From Longimonas halophila (GTDB lineage Bacteria > Bacteroidota > Rhodothermia > Rhodothermales > Salinibacteraceae), in contig NZ_PDEP01000006.1 in assembly GCF_002554705.1 (NCBI RefSeq), forward strand, positions 185,689-249,688: a stretch of 64,000 nucleotides of DNA, in the 5' to 3' direction. Shown here piece after piece: positions 11,267 through 19,805 of the stretch (the first letter of the stretch is position 1; the number at the start of each line of letters is the position of its first letter). The translations under genes and the position numbers were made by a program. The notes under the pieces are model-generated. The model searched no databases and was not told the origin of the DNA. It saw nothing but the letters and a program-made list of their open reading frames with translations.

Positions 11267-11512
11267 ATGTCAGACATTCGAACACAAACCATCAATGGGC
11301 TGGAGGTTCACATCGACCGCAGCCTGTGCATTGGCTCCGGCAACTGTGTGAACCTGGCTCCCGAGGTTTTCACCATTCGGCAAGATGCGATTGTGGACTT
11401 CAAAGACGAGGTCGATGACAGCATCGACGCAAGCCGCCTCGTGGAGTCGTGCCAGATCTGTCCGGTCGACGCTCTGCTCGTGTACGATGGCGATGAGCAA
11501 ATTGTACCGTAA
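11267..11512 (+). CDS. Small ferredoxin ([3Fe-4S]/[4Fe-4S] single-cluster type)
   Basis: An 81-residue acidic protein. The cluster motif is CIGSGNC, with a serine where a second cysteine is found in [4Fe-4S] ferredoxins, and later SCQICPVDAL. C-x2-S/G-x2-C...CP is the pattern of single-cluster ferredoxins that partner P450s and other monooxygenases and often hold a [3Fe-4S] cluster; that cofactor is inferred. ATG 11267 (MSDIRTQ) is the obvious start; the same frame is open from 11000 but overlaps the upstream gene. No monooxygenase is adjacent, so the electron partner is unknown. A strong terminator follows. Confidence 0.88.
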   Translation: MSDIRTQTINGLEVHIDRSLCIGSGNCVNLAPEVFTIRQDAIVDFKDEVDDSIDASRLVESCQICPVDALLVYDGDEQIVP

Positions 11513-11545
11513 GAAGTTGTAAACAAAGCGCTTCCCCAACACAAG

Positions 11546-11590
11546 CGGCCTCAATGCTGGCATCTGCCAGGCACTGAGGCCGTTTTTGTG
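11546..11590 (+). terminator. Rho-independent terminator after ferredoxin
   Basis: cggcctca (11546-11553) pairs perfectly with tgaggccg (11575-11582), with an inner ctggca/tgccag stem, followed directly by five T residues. It lies 33 bp after the ferredoxin stop, between convergent genes. Confidence 0.85.
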
Positions 11591-11612
11591 TAGCAAAGCG
11601 GCAGGGCGTGCG

Positions 11613-11717
11613 TCAAGCCTGGCCGTTACTACGGCGTAGCCAGGCAATGACAAGCCCGGTGCCAATACCAAGTACCAAAATCAACACGTACCAGAGCGGC
11701 GAGTCGGCAATCTCCAT
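11613..11717 (-). CDS. Possible 34-residue single-pass membrane protein
   Basis: A short minus-strand frame from ATG 11717 to TGA at 11613 encodes MEIADSPLWYVLILV, then a glycine-rich hydrophobic stretch and a basic WLRRSNGQA end. That is one complete membrane helix with a positive-inside tail. It lies just downstream of the DUF1232 membrane protein on the same strand (about 50 bp) and stops before the ferredoxin terminator. The architecture looks protein-like, but such short frames occur by chance. No family is recognised. Confidence 0.4.
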   Translation of the reverse strand: MEIADSPLWYVLILVLGIGTGLVIAWLRRSNGQA

Positions 11718-11767
11718 AAATCGAACGCAATATGCTGCGGGTTAAGAGGGATGCGGAGGACAGGCGG

Positions 11768-12349
11768 CTACGCCTCGTCATCGGACGGCGACTCCGTGGC
11801 ATCTGTCTCGGTGTGCTGGTTTTCCCACGTACGAAAGCGCGCAAGCTCGTTGTGGGTTGTACGCACCACAAACGCAAGAATAGCCGTGTCATCGATAATA
11901 CCGAGCCCAGCGAGCGAGCGTCCGCCCGAGGAGCGGCCCATCAGCAGGAAGTAGAGCACCGCCAGTGTGATGACCCCCACTGAGCGCCACGGAAAGTGGG
12001 CGTACGTGCCCTTGCGCCAGGCCCGCACCATCCGGAAGAGCGTTGCGATGTCGCGTGCGAGCACAGCGGGTACAGAATCATCTTCGCCCAGCCGCTGCAC
12101 GGCCTTGCGCAGCACGCCCACCCAGCGCAAGCGCTTTTCGAGCACCTCTTGGGCTGCTTCGCTAAAGGCATCGGTCAGGGAGGGCTGCTCCGATGTTTGC
12201 TGAGAGGTTTGCGACGATTGGGCGTCTGAAGCATCGTCGTGGTCGGATTCAGGCGCTGCATCCGTATCGGGCGATTCTGCCGTCTCAGATGCTTCAGTAG
12301 AGCCGTTGGATGGGGAGCCGGGCGAGGACGATTCGGTTGGATCAGGCAT
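11768..12349 (-). CDS. DUF1232 (YkvA-like) membrane protein with Ser/Asp-rich N terminus
   Basis: A 193-residue protein. Residues 1-60 are low complexity (Ser, Thr, Asp, Glu, Gln). The second half has the DUF1232 signature: AVLARDIATLFRMVRAWRKG, then a hydrophobic segment VGVITLAVLYFLLM and the strongly conserved-looking SLAGLGIIDDTAILAFVV. The YkvA/DUF1232 family is widespread, membrane-associated and without a firm function. ATG 12349 (MPDPTESSS) is preferred; upstream codons in the same frame (to 12466) run into the promoter region shared with the divergent sua5 gene. Confidence 0.8.
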   Translation of the reverse strand: MPDPTESSSPGSPSNGSTEASETAESPDTDAAPESDHDDASDAQSSQTSQQTSEQPSLTDAFSEAAQEVLEKRLRWVGVLRKAVQRLGEDDSVPAVLARDIATLFRMVRAWRKGTYAHFPWRSVGVITLAVLYFLLMGRSSGGRSLAGLGIIDDTAILAFVVRTTHNELARFRTWENQHTETDATESPSDDEA

Positions 12350-12492
12350 TATGGAGCATGAGGTTAGGCAAAGAACAAAAGCACGCACGATGGGAATAGA
12401 GCCGCCCCGCGAAACATCTGGGAACGCCTCGTATCTTTGATGCACAGCCTGCAATGGAGTTCGCACCGGTTTCCTTACGTCTACCGCATTGT

Positions 12493-13485
12493 ATGATTAC
12501 CCAACGCACTGACGATCCCGAAAAAGCCGCCCGCTGGCTCCGTGCAGGCGACTGTGTAGCGTTTCCTACCGAAACGGTATATGGGCTGGGAGCCAATGCG
12601 CTCAATGCCGATGCCGTAGCAAAAATCTTCGAAGCCAAAGGTCGCCCCGCCGACAATCCGCTGATTGTGCATGTGGCTTCGGTCGAACAGGTCGAACAGG
12701 TCGCGCAAAATCTGTCGAGTGCGGCATGGGCCCTGCTGCGCGCGTTCAGTCCCGGTCCCCTCACCTGTGTGGTGCACAAGCGCGATGACGTGCCCGAGGT
12801 AACCACAGCGGGACTCGACACCGTGGGCGTGCGCATTCCGTCGCTCCCCGTAGCCCAGGCATTCTTGACAGCGTGTGCGGTGCCCGTGGCGGCCCCCTCT
12901 GCCAACCAGTCGGGACGACCCAGCCCCACGACGTGGGAGGCCGTGCGTTATGATTTGGACGGGCGGATTCGCGGCATTCTCATCGGGCCGCAGTCGCCTA
13001 CCGGTATCGAATCGACCGTGATCGACACCACGACCCGTCCGCCGGTTGTGTTGCGTCCGGGGGCAGTATCGGTGGAGGAGGCACGGCGCGTGGTGCCGGA
13101 TCTGACCATCGCCGACTCGGTCGAGCAGGAGAAGCGAAGCCCCGGCACGCGCCACCGCCACTATGCTCCAGACGCCACCGTAGAACTGGCATCCGCTGCA
13201 GAAGCTGTGCCCGGTGCCGAGGCCGCTTTTCTTGGCCTCAACGCGCCCACGCAGTCCGGCTCCTGGGGCCATGTGGTGCTGGCGCGCGACCTCCCCGATT
13301 ACGCCGCGCGCCTATACGCCGCACTGCGTCAGTTCGATGCGGAGGATCTGGCGCGCATTGTGTGCGAACCGGTTGAGCCTACAGGGCTGGGCCGGGCGCT
13401 CATGGATCGTCTCAGGCGGGCAGCGGGCCACGCGTCTGGCGAAACACCCAGCGATGCAGCGGCGGAAGCAGACGAAGCCCCGTAA
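12493..13485 (+). CDS. sua5: L-threonylcarbamoyladenylate synthase, Sua5 type
   Basis: This enzyme makes threonylcarbamoyl-AMP from threonine, bicarbonate and ATP, the first step of t6A37 modification of tRNAs reading ANN codons. The YrdC domain is clear at the N terminus: CVAFPTETVYGLGANAL, FEAKGRPADNPLIVHV, VAAPSANQSGRPSPT. A linker with SPGTRHRHYAPDA leads to the C-terminal Sua5 Rossmann-like domain, so it is the long Sua5 form rather than short TsaC. Length is 330 residues from ATG 12493 (MITQRTDD). Thirteen codons upstream are open but unlike the family. The last 74 bp overlap the convergent oxidoreductase gene. Confidence 0.93.
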   Translation: MITQRTDDPEKAARWLRAGDCVAFPTETVYGLGANALNADAVAKIFEAKGRPADNPLIVHVASVEQVEQVAQNLSSAAWALLRAFSPGPLTCVVHKRDDVPEVTTAGLDTVGVRIPSLPVAQAFLTACAVPVAAPSANQSGRPSPTTWEAVRYDLDGRIRGILIGPQSPTGIESTVIDTTTRPPVVLRPGAVSVEEARRVVPDLTIADSVEQEKRSPGTRHRHYAPDATVELASAAEAVPGAEAAFLGLNAPTQSGSWGHVVLARDLPDYAARLYAALRQFDAEDLARIVCEPVEPTGLGRALMDRLRRAAGHASGETPSDAAAEADEAP

Positions 13486-14527
13486 CTACAGCCCGCGCCA
13501 CACCCGGACGAAACGCCACGCGGTGTACCACCCGTCCCCACTGCAAGCGTGCATCAAACGCGTCGTGCCAGTCCGCAGCATAGCGCGTGCGGAGCGTGGC
13601 AGCCGCCTGCTGCCCTGCCAGGAACCGATGCAGGTGCGGAGCCAGCACATCGGCTGCATGCAGCGCCATGGCCATGCCATCGCCGCAGAGTGGGGCGATC
13701 ATCGCGGCGGTGTCGCCCACCATGCACACATCTCGGTGCAGCGGGCCTTTCGTATCCAGCGTAACCTGGCTGACGGCGCAGAAGTCGGTGCAGCGCGTGC
13801 CTTGCTGCAAGCGCCCGGCCAGATGCGGATTGGCATCGGCTGCGGCTTGGATCATGCCTTGGGGGGAGCCGGCATGCTTTAGCGCATCGCGGCGGCCAAT
13901 CCAGCAGACGTTGAAGCGCCCCTCTTCGACAGGCGAACAGCCGCAGTATCCCCCTGGAAATGCGTGAATGTCAATGACAGGGGGCATCTCGCCTTCGTAA
14001 TGCGCTTTAAATGCCACCACGGGGTCGGGCTCCGTGAGGTCGCTGCGGCCCATCGTGCGGTCGGGGATGCCGTGTTTTCCCCATGCCCCAACGACCGTGC
14101 GCGCTTCGGTCGTACCCTGCGCGTGCGTCACTGTAAAGCCCGTGTCGAGCGTACCTTCGATGTTAGAGACGCGGCAGCCGGTGCGCACGGTAGCTCCTGC
14201 AGATTCGGCCTGCTGGGCCAGCAGCGCATCCAGCACGTATCGGCTAATGCCCCACGCAGCAGCAGGAAGCGCCACGGTGTCGGTTGCCCCGCCGGGGGCC
14301 GTCACTACCGACTGGTTGATGCGCGGCGGGTGGTACGCTTCCAGATCGGCGCGCACGCCCAGCCGGTCAAGCGAGGACTGCGCCTCGGGCGAGAGAAACT
14401 CGCCGCAGAGCTTGTGGCGCGGATACGACCCGGCCTCGAACACAATGACCTCGTGTCCGGCCTGGGCCATCTGAACGGCTACGCTACACCCGGCCAGCCC
14501 GCCACCGATAACGGCAACATCTATCAT
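13412..14527 (-). CDS. FAD-dependent oxidoreductase, geranylgeranyl-reductase-like
   Basis: A 371-residue flavoprotein. It opens with the dinucleotide-binding MIDVAVIGGGLAGCSVA, followed by FEAGSYPRHKLCGEFLSPEA, the pattern of geranylgeranyl reductase-related enzymes. It also has the second FAD motif VCMVGDTAAMIAPLCGDGM. Its substrate is not determined by sequence. Upstream on the same strand, after 247 bp, lies a SAM methyltransferase. In other Bacteroidota such a pair commonly accompanies a type III polyketide synthase, which is not in this window. The 3' end overlaps the convergent sua5 gene by 74 bp. Confidence 0.85.
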   Translation of the reverse strand: MIDVAVIGGGLAGCSVAVQMAQAGHEVIVFEAGSYPRHKLCGEFLSPEAQSSLDRLGVRADLEAYHPPRINQSVVTAPGGATDTVALPAAAWGISRYVLDALLAQQAESAGATVRTGCRVSNIEGTLDTGFTVTHAQGTTEARTVVGAWGKHGIPDRTMGRSDLTEPDPVVAFKAHYEGEMPPVIDIHAFPGGYCGCSPVEEGRFNVCWIGRRDALKHAGSPQGMIQAAADANPHLAGRLQQGTRCTDFCAVSQVTLDTKGPLHRDVCMVGDTAAMIAPLCGDGMAMALHAADVLAPHLHRFLAGQQAAATLRTRYAADWHDAFDARLQWGRVVHRVAFRPGVARAVVTGLRLLPPLHRWVFRQTRGPLPA

Positions 14528-14668
14528 CGCAGTTTACTTTGCAGTGTGCTATGGGAATACATATGCTGCATGTTATATGCAGGGCACGGCATCGCATTCC
14601 GGGGCACCGACATTGTTACGAATGCCTGGCGCTACTGCTGTGTCAACGTATGGATTTCCCACTTTATA

Positions 14669-14713
14669 GTCATCCCAGACAAGGCGCCCCTGGCGCCGCT
14701 GATCCGGGATCTT
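14669..14713. repeat. REP-like palindrome
   Basis: A 45-bp interrupted palindrome: catccc...gggat arms with an inner ggcgcc/ggcgcc pair. It lies in the 247-bp gap between the methyltransferase and oxidoreductase genes. Its form resembles intergenic REP hairpins (gtcatcccagac...gatccgggatc). No second copy was seen in this window, so repeat status depends on the rest of the genome. On the minus strand it could also influence read-through into the oxidoreductase gene. Confidence 0.4.
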
Positions 14714-14774
14714 TTGTGACCTTCCATGACAATCATTCACGTGAGCAACCCAACCATTGATCTTTGACAGAGCA

Positions 14775-15539
14775 CTACGCGGGTAGTTCGGGCGCGGTCG
14801 GATGCGCCTGTACCACCCACCGAAAGGCCCAGTGCCAGCGAATCTGAGCCGACGTGTACCCGGCCTCGTGTACAACGCGCATGAGTTCGTCTTGCGTAAA
14901 CGCGCGGCGCACCGAAAGCGGAGCGTCGTGCTGATACATCGGCGAGGTCGGCAGCAGCCGGGCCAGGAGCCAGATGCTTGCGTACGCCAGCGGGTGCCGG
15001 TGGAGGTCGTTGATCACGAGTCCGTGCGGGCAGAGCGTGCGTATCCGCCCCAACAGGCGAACGAGGTCGTCATCTGGAAAGTGGTGCAGGAAGAGTCCGG
15101 CATGGGCGATGTCATACGCCGTGTCGTGGGGCGCGTAATCGAACACATCGGCACAGATGACCCGCACGCGGGAGCGGAGCCGGGGCGGCAGCGTGCGGGC
15201 GAGATACGACCGGGCGTGGCGAGCGGTGACGACGTTCGCTTCGAGCGCATCCACGCGGATGTCGAGATCCTGGGCATCCGCCCACTGCACCAGGTGCGCC
15301 GGATAGTCGGCACTGCCGCTGCCCAGATCCAACACGCGGTGTGGACCATTGCCAGTGAGCAGTGCCCGAATGGCACGATGCGAGGGGCCGTATCCGCCCA
15401 GCAGCCGGTTCGTAACGCGGATGTCGCGCAGCGCGACCGTGAGGCGCTCGTCGGTCACCGAAAAGTCATCCATGATCTCGGGCTCGTGGACGGCGCGGGT
15501 GTCAAAAGAGGGCCAGGTGGGCATGGAAAGCGGGCACAC
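14775..15539 (-). CDS. Class I SAM-dependent methyltransferase
   Basis: A 254-residue protein with the SAM-binding motif I VLDLGSGSADYPAHL and later motifs including ICADVFDYAPHDTAYDIAHA and LFLHHFPDDDLVRLLGRI, followed by LVINDLHRHPLAYASI. The DLHRHPLAY segment is typical of methyltransferases found beside type III polyketide synthases in Bacteroidota (family knowledge). The acceptor is unknown. The start at 15539 has alternatives a few codons in (MPTWPSF). It lies upstream of the FAD oxidoreductase on the same strand and is probably functionally paired with it. Confidence 0.85.
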   Translation of the reverse strand: MCPLSMPTWPSFDTRAVHEPEIMDDFSVTDERLTVALRDIRVTNRLLGGYGPSHRAIRALLTGNGPHRVLDLGSGSADYPAHLVQWADAQDLDIRVDALEANVVTARHARSYLARTLPPRLRSRVRVICADVFDYAPHDTAYDIAHAGLFLHHFPDDDLVRLLGRIRTLCPHGLVINDLHRHPLAYASIWLLARLLPTSPMYQHDAPLSVRRAFTQDELMRVVHEAGYTSAQIRWHWAFRWVVQAHPTAPELPA

Positions 15540-15647
15540 AGATGCCTCGTAATGGAGAGATAACAGATTCGATTTGCTTTCGTGCGGTCCTATTCTGATC
15601 TTAAGTGCGTGTTCATAAGCATGTAATAAATAAACAAGGTGGTTTGT

Positions 15648-16763
15648 ATGCGAAAAGTGATACTGAGCGTGTTGAGTTTTGTGTTTGCATTCACCATAGC
15701 GGTGCCTGCGTCTGGACAGATTGTGATTAACGAAATTCTGGCCGATCCCGCTACCGGGGCTGCGGGCGATGCCAATGGCGATGGAACCCGTGATTTTGCG
15801 GATGACGAATTCGTTGAGATCTATAACAATGGAAGTTCGGCAGTCGACCTGAGCGGATATACAATCGACGATGAGACCGGTCTACGTCATACTATCCCAA
15901 GCGGTACCACGCTCGATGCAGGTGAAGGGCTGACGGTGTTCGGCGGCGGCACGCCAACAGGAATTCCCGGCGTTGTTCAAACCGCGTCCAGCGGCGCGCT
16001 TGGTCTGAACAACGGAGGGGACACGGTTACGCTCAGCGATGGATCAGGTGGAACCGTTGATAGTCACAACTACGGAAGCGAAGGAAGCGACGACCAATCG
16101 TTGGTGCGTAGTCCCGAGTTTACTGGGGCATTCGTACAGCACACCACGGTGAGCACTGATGCGTTTTCTCCGGGTCGCCAAGTTGATGGTACACCGCTCC
16201 CCGTCGAACTGGCCACCTTCACCGCCCAGGTAAGCGGCACGCAGGCGCAGCTGCAGTGGGAGACGCTGTCGGAGACCAACAATGCCGGGTTCGACATCCA
16301 GCACAAAGCGCCTGGGGCGTCCAGCTTCCGCACGCTCGGTTTTGTGGAGGGTCATGGCACCACCGATACGCCACAGTCCTATCGCTTTAGCACCGATGCG
16401 CTCGACGCAGGCACGCACACCTTCCGCCTCCGCCAAATTGATCTGGATGGTACGGATGCGCTGCACGAACCGATAACTGTTGAGGTAAACCAGGGCAACC
16501 TGATGCGCCTTACGGGCCCGAACCCGGTGCAGTCAGGAATGGCGACCGAACTCACGATTCAGCCCGAACAGTCCGGCGACATGACGGTCGCGCTCTATAA
16601 CGTACTGGGGCAGCGCGTCGAAACGCTCCACAGCGGCCGGGTTAGCGCGGATGACGTGCTGCGCCTCACACTCGACACAGACCGCCTGTCCAGTGGCATG
16701 TACTTCGTGCGTGCGAACGGCGACTCCGTACGGCAAACCGAGCGCATCACCGTTGTGCGCTAA
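15648..16763 (+). CDS. Lamin-tail-domain protein with T9SS C-terminal sorting domain
   Basis: A secreted protein of about 371 residues. The signal peptide runs from MRKVILSVLSFVFAFTIA to ASGQ. A lamin-tail domain follows (IVINEILADPATG, DDEFVEIYNNGSSAVDLSGY, LDAGEGLTVFGG). Next comes the shared module PLPVELATFTAQVSG...LSETNNAGFDIQHK, and the C terminus is a type A T9SS sorting domain (LTGPNPVQSG, MTVALYNVLGQRV, SSGMYFVRANG). It is therefore likely exported across the outer membrane and anchored or released. An aaggtgg Shine-Dalgarno-like site (15636-15642) sits 5 nt before ATG 15648, which decides this start over the GTG at 15639. Confidence 0.88.
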   Translation: MRKVILSVLSFVFAFTIAVPASGQIVINEILADPATGAAGDANGDGTRDFADDEFVEIYNNGSSAVDLSGYTIDDETGLRHTIPSGTTLDAGEGLTVFGGGTPTGIPGVVQTASSGALGLNNGGDTVTLSDGSGGTVDSHNYGSEGSDDQSLVRSPEFTGAFVQHTTVSTDAFSPGRQVDGTPLPVELATFTAQVSGTQAQLQWETLSETNNAGFDIQHKAPGASSFRTLGFVEGHGTTDTPQSYRFSTDALDAGTHTFRLRQIDLDGTDALHEPITVEVNQGNLMRLTGPNPVQSGMATELTIQPEQSGDMTVALYNVLGQRVETLHSGRVSADDVLRLTLDTDRLSSGMYFVRANGDSVRQTERITVVR

Positions 16764-16810
16764 CGATGCATGCGGCTTGAGGCGGTGCATCCCGCTTCTA
16801 CAAAATAGAA

Positions 16811-16850
16811 ACTGCCCCGATGGAGGAAGTCCTCCGTCGGGGCAGTGTGT
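16811..16850. terminator. Bidirectional terminator hairpin
   Basis: A near-perfect hairpin: actgccccga tggagga pairs with cctccg tcggggcagt around an agt loop. It lies between two convergent genes. The minus-strand side is followed by a T-rich run and the plus side by tgtgtgtt, so it can serve both genes. Confidence 0.8.
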
Positions 16851-16880
16851 GTTGGGGCTATTTGGGGATGCCGAAGTCGT

Positions 16881-17369
16881 TTACCCCATCAGATAATTCG
16901 CAAGCGTGATATACAGTGCAAGCAGTCCTGCGGCCCATGCCACACGCGAGGTAACGTAGTTTTTGAACTCGGCGTGCTGGGCGTTGAAGCGCTCATCAAT
17001 ACGAGTGGACTGAAGTTCAAAGCGCTCGTTGATATCTGCTTGAAGCGCGTCGAATCGGTCATCAATCTGTTCGAAGCGCGAATCAATCTGTTCAAACCGC
17101 TCATCGACGCGCCCGAAGCGTTTATCAATGTGATTATCAATGTGATCGAACCGCTCATCAATGCGATCGAACCGCTCATCGACGAACCCAAACCGCTCAT
17201 CGATGCGCTCGAAGCGCTCATCAAGACGACTCTCCAGCGCGTAGAGATCGTCTTTCGTAGCAGAGGCCGCATCCGTGTCATTTAGGAGTTCAGCAATGCC
17301 TTCCGCTTGCTCTTCGGTGAAGCCAAGTGCCTTGAGCCGCTTTGAAGCTTTCAGGGTGTCGATCGGCAT
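16881..17369 (-). CDS. Coiled-coil protein with C-terminal membrane anchor (DUF1640-like)
   Basis: From ATG 17369 (MPIDTLKASKRLKALGF) the protein has 162 residues. Residues 1-40 resemble the start of DUF1640/CCDC90 proteins (LGFTEEQAEGIAELL). Next comes a regular seven-residue repeat, RxDERF/RIDERFD, about 11 turns long, predicted to form a parallel coiled coil. The end is one hydrophobic segment (VAWAAGLLALYITLANYLMG). The DNA repeats with the same 21-bp period. Upstream codons to 17438 are open but follow a palindromic promoter-proximal stretch. Function is unknown; tail-anchored coiled coils like this have been linked to phage genes as well as organelle proteins. Confidence 0.8.
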   Translation of the reverse strand: MPIDTLKASKRLKALGFTEEQAEGIAELLNDTDAASATKDDLYALESRLDERFERIDERFGFVDERFDRIDERFDHIDNHIDKRFGRVDERFEQIDSRFEQIDDRFDALQADINERFELQSTRIDERFNAQHAEFKNYVTSRVAWAAGLLALYITLANYLMG

Positions 17370-17453
17370 AGCAGGCCAAATCTTTTGATCAGGTCCGTGT
17401 GCGTATACCATGAAGCTCCATGAGGATTCATGGTACACAGGTCAAGCAACCTG

Positions 17454-19805
17454 TTATGCGTCCGACAGCACCTCGCGCAGCGCCGCCTGGGCCTCTTGCG
17501 GATCGGCGGAGCCGTTCGTGGCGCGCATGATCTGCCCCATGAAGAAGCCCATGAGCTGCTGCTCGCCGTTGCGGAAGCGGGTCGCTTCGTCGGGGTTGTC
17601 GTCGATCACCTGCTGGGCGGCCTCGCGTAGCGCATCGGCATCGTCGATCTGCTCCAGGCCCTCTTCTTCCACAATAGCAGCTGGATCGCCGCCCTCGGCC
17701 ATCATGCGTCCGAAGATGTCGCGCGCTGCGCGGTTGGTGATGACCTCGGTATCCACCAGACGAACCAGATCGGCAAACTGTGCTGCATCGAACGGCAAGT
17801 CAATCAGCGACTGGTCTTTACGAGCGGCTTGCAGTTCGTTCACGATCCAGTTGGCTATGGCCTGCGGTGCGTCGTAATGATCGAGTGCTGTTTGGAAAAA
17901 CGTACGCAGCGGCTCATCGCCAGCGAGCAAGGCAGCGCCGTCGCGCGTGAGGCCCAGTTCGCGGTGATACTGCTCGTACACCGCGCGCTCAGCCTCAGAG
18001 AGCTGCTCGGCGGGGTCGCGCTGCGCGGCAATCGACCGCTCGCGCTGCTTGCGCTTGGCCTTCTCTTTGGCTTTGCGTTCCGCCTCCAGATCGACCGTGT
18101 CGCCGTCATCGGCCCAGCGGTCGCGCAGCGGCACAATCTGGTTGAAGACCAGCGCGTCGCGGGTCGAGTCTTCGGGATCTTGCCAGAAGTAGCCCACGCG
18201 CTCAAACTGGTAGCGCTGGGTATCAGGGTTATCTAAGATGCTCGGCTCCACGACCCCTTCGTGCACCTGAAGCGAATCGGGATTTAGGTGCGTCTTAAAG
18301 TCTTCGTCGCCGCCGTCGGGGGCGGGCACCGTGAAGAGGCGGTCGTAGAGGCGCGCCTCAAAAGGAATCCCGGCCTGCGCATCCACCCAGTGGATAACAC
18401 CCTTCGGCGTGGGACCGTCAACAGGGTCGACGTTGCCCTTCGTGGTCGGATCGTAGGTGCAGTGCAGTTCTTTGACGGTGCCGTCGTCATTGCGTACTAC
18501 GCGCTCGCAGGTGATCACGTAGCTGTTGCGGAGGCGCACGGCCGTACCGGGCGACAGGCGGTAAAAGTCTTCGGGCGGATCCTCGCGGAAGTCGTCGCGC
18601 TCAATATAGAGCGTCCGCGAAAAGGGCACGCGGCGGCTGCCTTCGTTGTCGATGTCGTGCGGCCACGAGGGCAGGTCCATCCACGTGGTATCGTCGGCGG
18701 AGTAGTTGGTGAGGACCACTTTGAGTGGATCCACGACGGCCATCACGCGGGGCGCGGTGGTGTTAAGCGTGTCGCGGATGGCATGCTCGAAGCGGCTAAT
18801 CTGCACGCGGCTTTCGGTGCGGGTTACGCCCACATCGTCACAGAATGCCCGAATGGCAGCTGGCGGCACGCCACGGCGACGCAGCCCCGCCAGCGTAGGC
18901 AGGCGCGGGTCGTCCCAGCCCGCCACATCGCCGCGCTCCACGAGCTGAAGCAGCTTCCGCTTGCTCATGACGGTGTAGCCCACGTTCAGCCGCGAAAACT
19001 CGTACTGATGCGGGCGGCTCTCGTGCTCCTCCTCAGGCAAGCAGCGCTCCAGGAGCCAGTCGTACACGCGGCGGTTGTTGTCGAACTCCAGCGTGCAGAG
19101 CGAGTGCGTGATGTCTTCGATGGCGTCCTCCAGCGGATGCGCAAAGTCGTACATCGGGTAGAGGCACCAGTCGTCGCCACGCCGGTAGTGGTGGGCGTGT
19201 TTGATGCGCAGCAGCAGCGGATCGCGCATAATCATGTGTGGCGAGGCCATGTCGATCTTGGCCCGTAGTACGTGCTCGCCGTCGTCGAACTCGCCCTCGC
19301 GCATACGCTGAAGCAGGTCCAGGTTCTCTTCGACCGAGCGGTCGCGGTACGGACTCGGCGTGCCCGGCTCGTTGACGGTGCCCCGGTGTTCGCGAATCTC
19401 TTCTTCGGTCTGGCTATCGACATACGCATCCCCCTGCTCAACCAGCTGTACAGCGAAGTCGTAGAACTGCTCGAAGTAGTCGGCGGCGTGGTAGCAGTGG
19501 GCGTCCCAGTCGTAGCCCAGCCACTGCACGGCCTCTTTGATGGCGTTGACGTATTCCTCACTCTCGGTTTCGGGGTTGGTGTCGTCGAAGCGCAGATGGC
19601 AGCGCGTATCAGCCACATCAGCGTAGTCCTCGGCAATGCCGAAATTGAGGCAGATGGACTTCGCGTGACCCAGGTGCGGGTAGCCATTGGGCTCGGGCGG
19701 AAATCGCGTAACGACCCGATTGCCGTGCCGACCAGCACGCAAGTCGTCGTTGATGATTTCGCGGATGAAGTTAGTGGCGGGCGGCAGGGCAGAGTCGTCG
19801 CTCAC
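17454..19805 (-). CDS. glnS: Glutaminyl-tRNA synthetase with C-terminal YqeY/GatB-like domain
   Basis: It charges tRNA-Gln with glutamine. The class I catalytic core has FPPEPNGYPHLGHAKS (HIGH motif) and VMSKRKLLQL (KMSKS equivalent). The anticodon-binding beta barrels follow (DPLKVVLTNY to about residue 560). After a highly charged linker (ERKAKEKAKRKQRERSIAAQ) comes ~190 residues ending ATRFRNGEQQLMGFFMGQIM, the signature of the GatB/YqeY tail domain. The Deinococcus GlnRS carries such a domain as an added tRNA-binding module. Total about 783 residues. Start is a GTG at 19805 (MSDDSALPP); further upstream the frame is open but contains no synthetase-like sequence. Confidence 0.95.
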   Translation of the reverse strand: MSDDSALPPATNFIREIINDDLRAGRHGNRVVTRFPPEPNGYPHLGHAKSICLNFGIAEDYADVADTRCHLRFDDTNPETESEEYVNAIKEAVQWLGYDWDAHCYHAADYFEQFYDFAVQLVEQGDAYVDSQTEEEIREHRGTVNEPGTPSPYRDRSVEENLDLLQRMREGEFDDGEHVLRAKIDMASPHMIMRDPLLLRIKHAHHYRRGDDWCLYPMYDFAHPLEDAIEDITHSLCTLEFDNNRRVYDWLLERCLPEEEHESRPHQYEFSRLNVGYTVMSKRKLLQLVERGDVAGWDDPRLPTLAGLRRRGVPPAAIRAFCDDVGVTRTESRVQISRFEHAIRDTLNTTAPRVMAVVDPLKVVLTNYSADDTTWMDLPSWPHDIDNEGSRRVPFSRTLYIERDDFREDPPEDFYRLSPGTAVRLRNSYVITCERVVRNDDGTVKELHCTYDPTTKGNVDPVDGPTPKGVIHWVDAQAGIPFEARLYDRLFTVPAPDGGDEDFKTHLNPDSLQVHEGVVEPSILDNPDTQRYQFERVGYFWQDPEDSTRDALVFNQIVPLRDRWADDGDTVDLEAERKAKEKAKRKQRERSIAAQRDPAEQLSEAERAVYEQYHRELGLTRDGAALLAGDEPLRTFFQTALDHYDAPQAIANWIVNELQAARKDQSLIDLPFDAAQFADLVRLVDTEVITNRAARDIFGRMMAEGGDPAAIVEEEGLEQIDDADALREAAQQVIDDNPDEATRFRNGEQQLMGFFMGQIMRATNGSADPQEAQAALREVLSDA

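Noticed and set aside
18288..19268. Open plus-strand frame of 326 codons
   Set aside because: Antisense to glnS, whose catalytic motifs are unambiguous.
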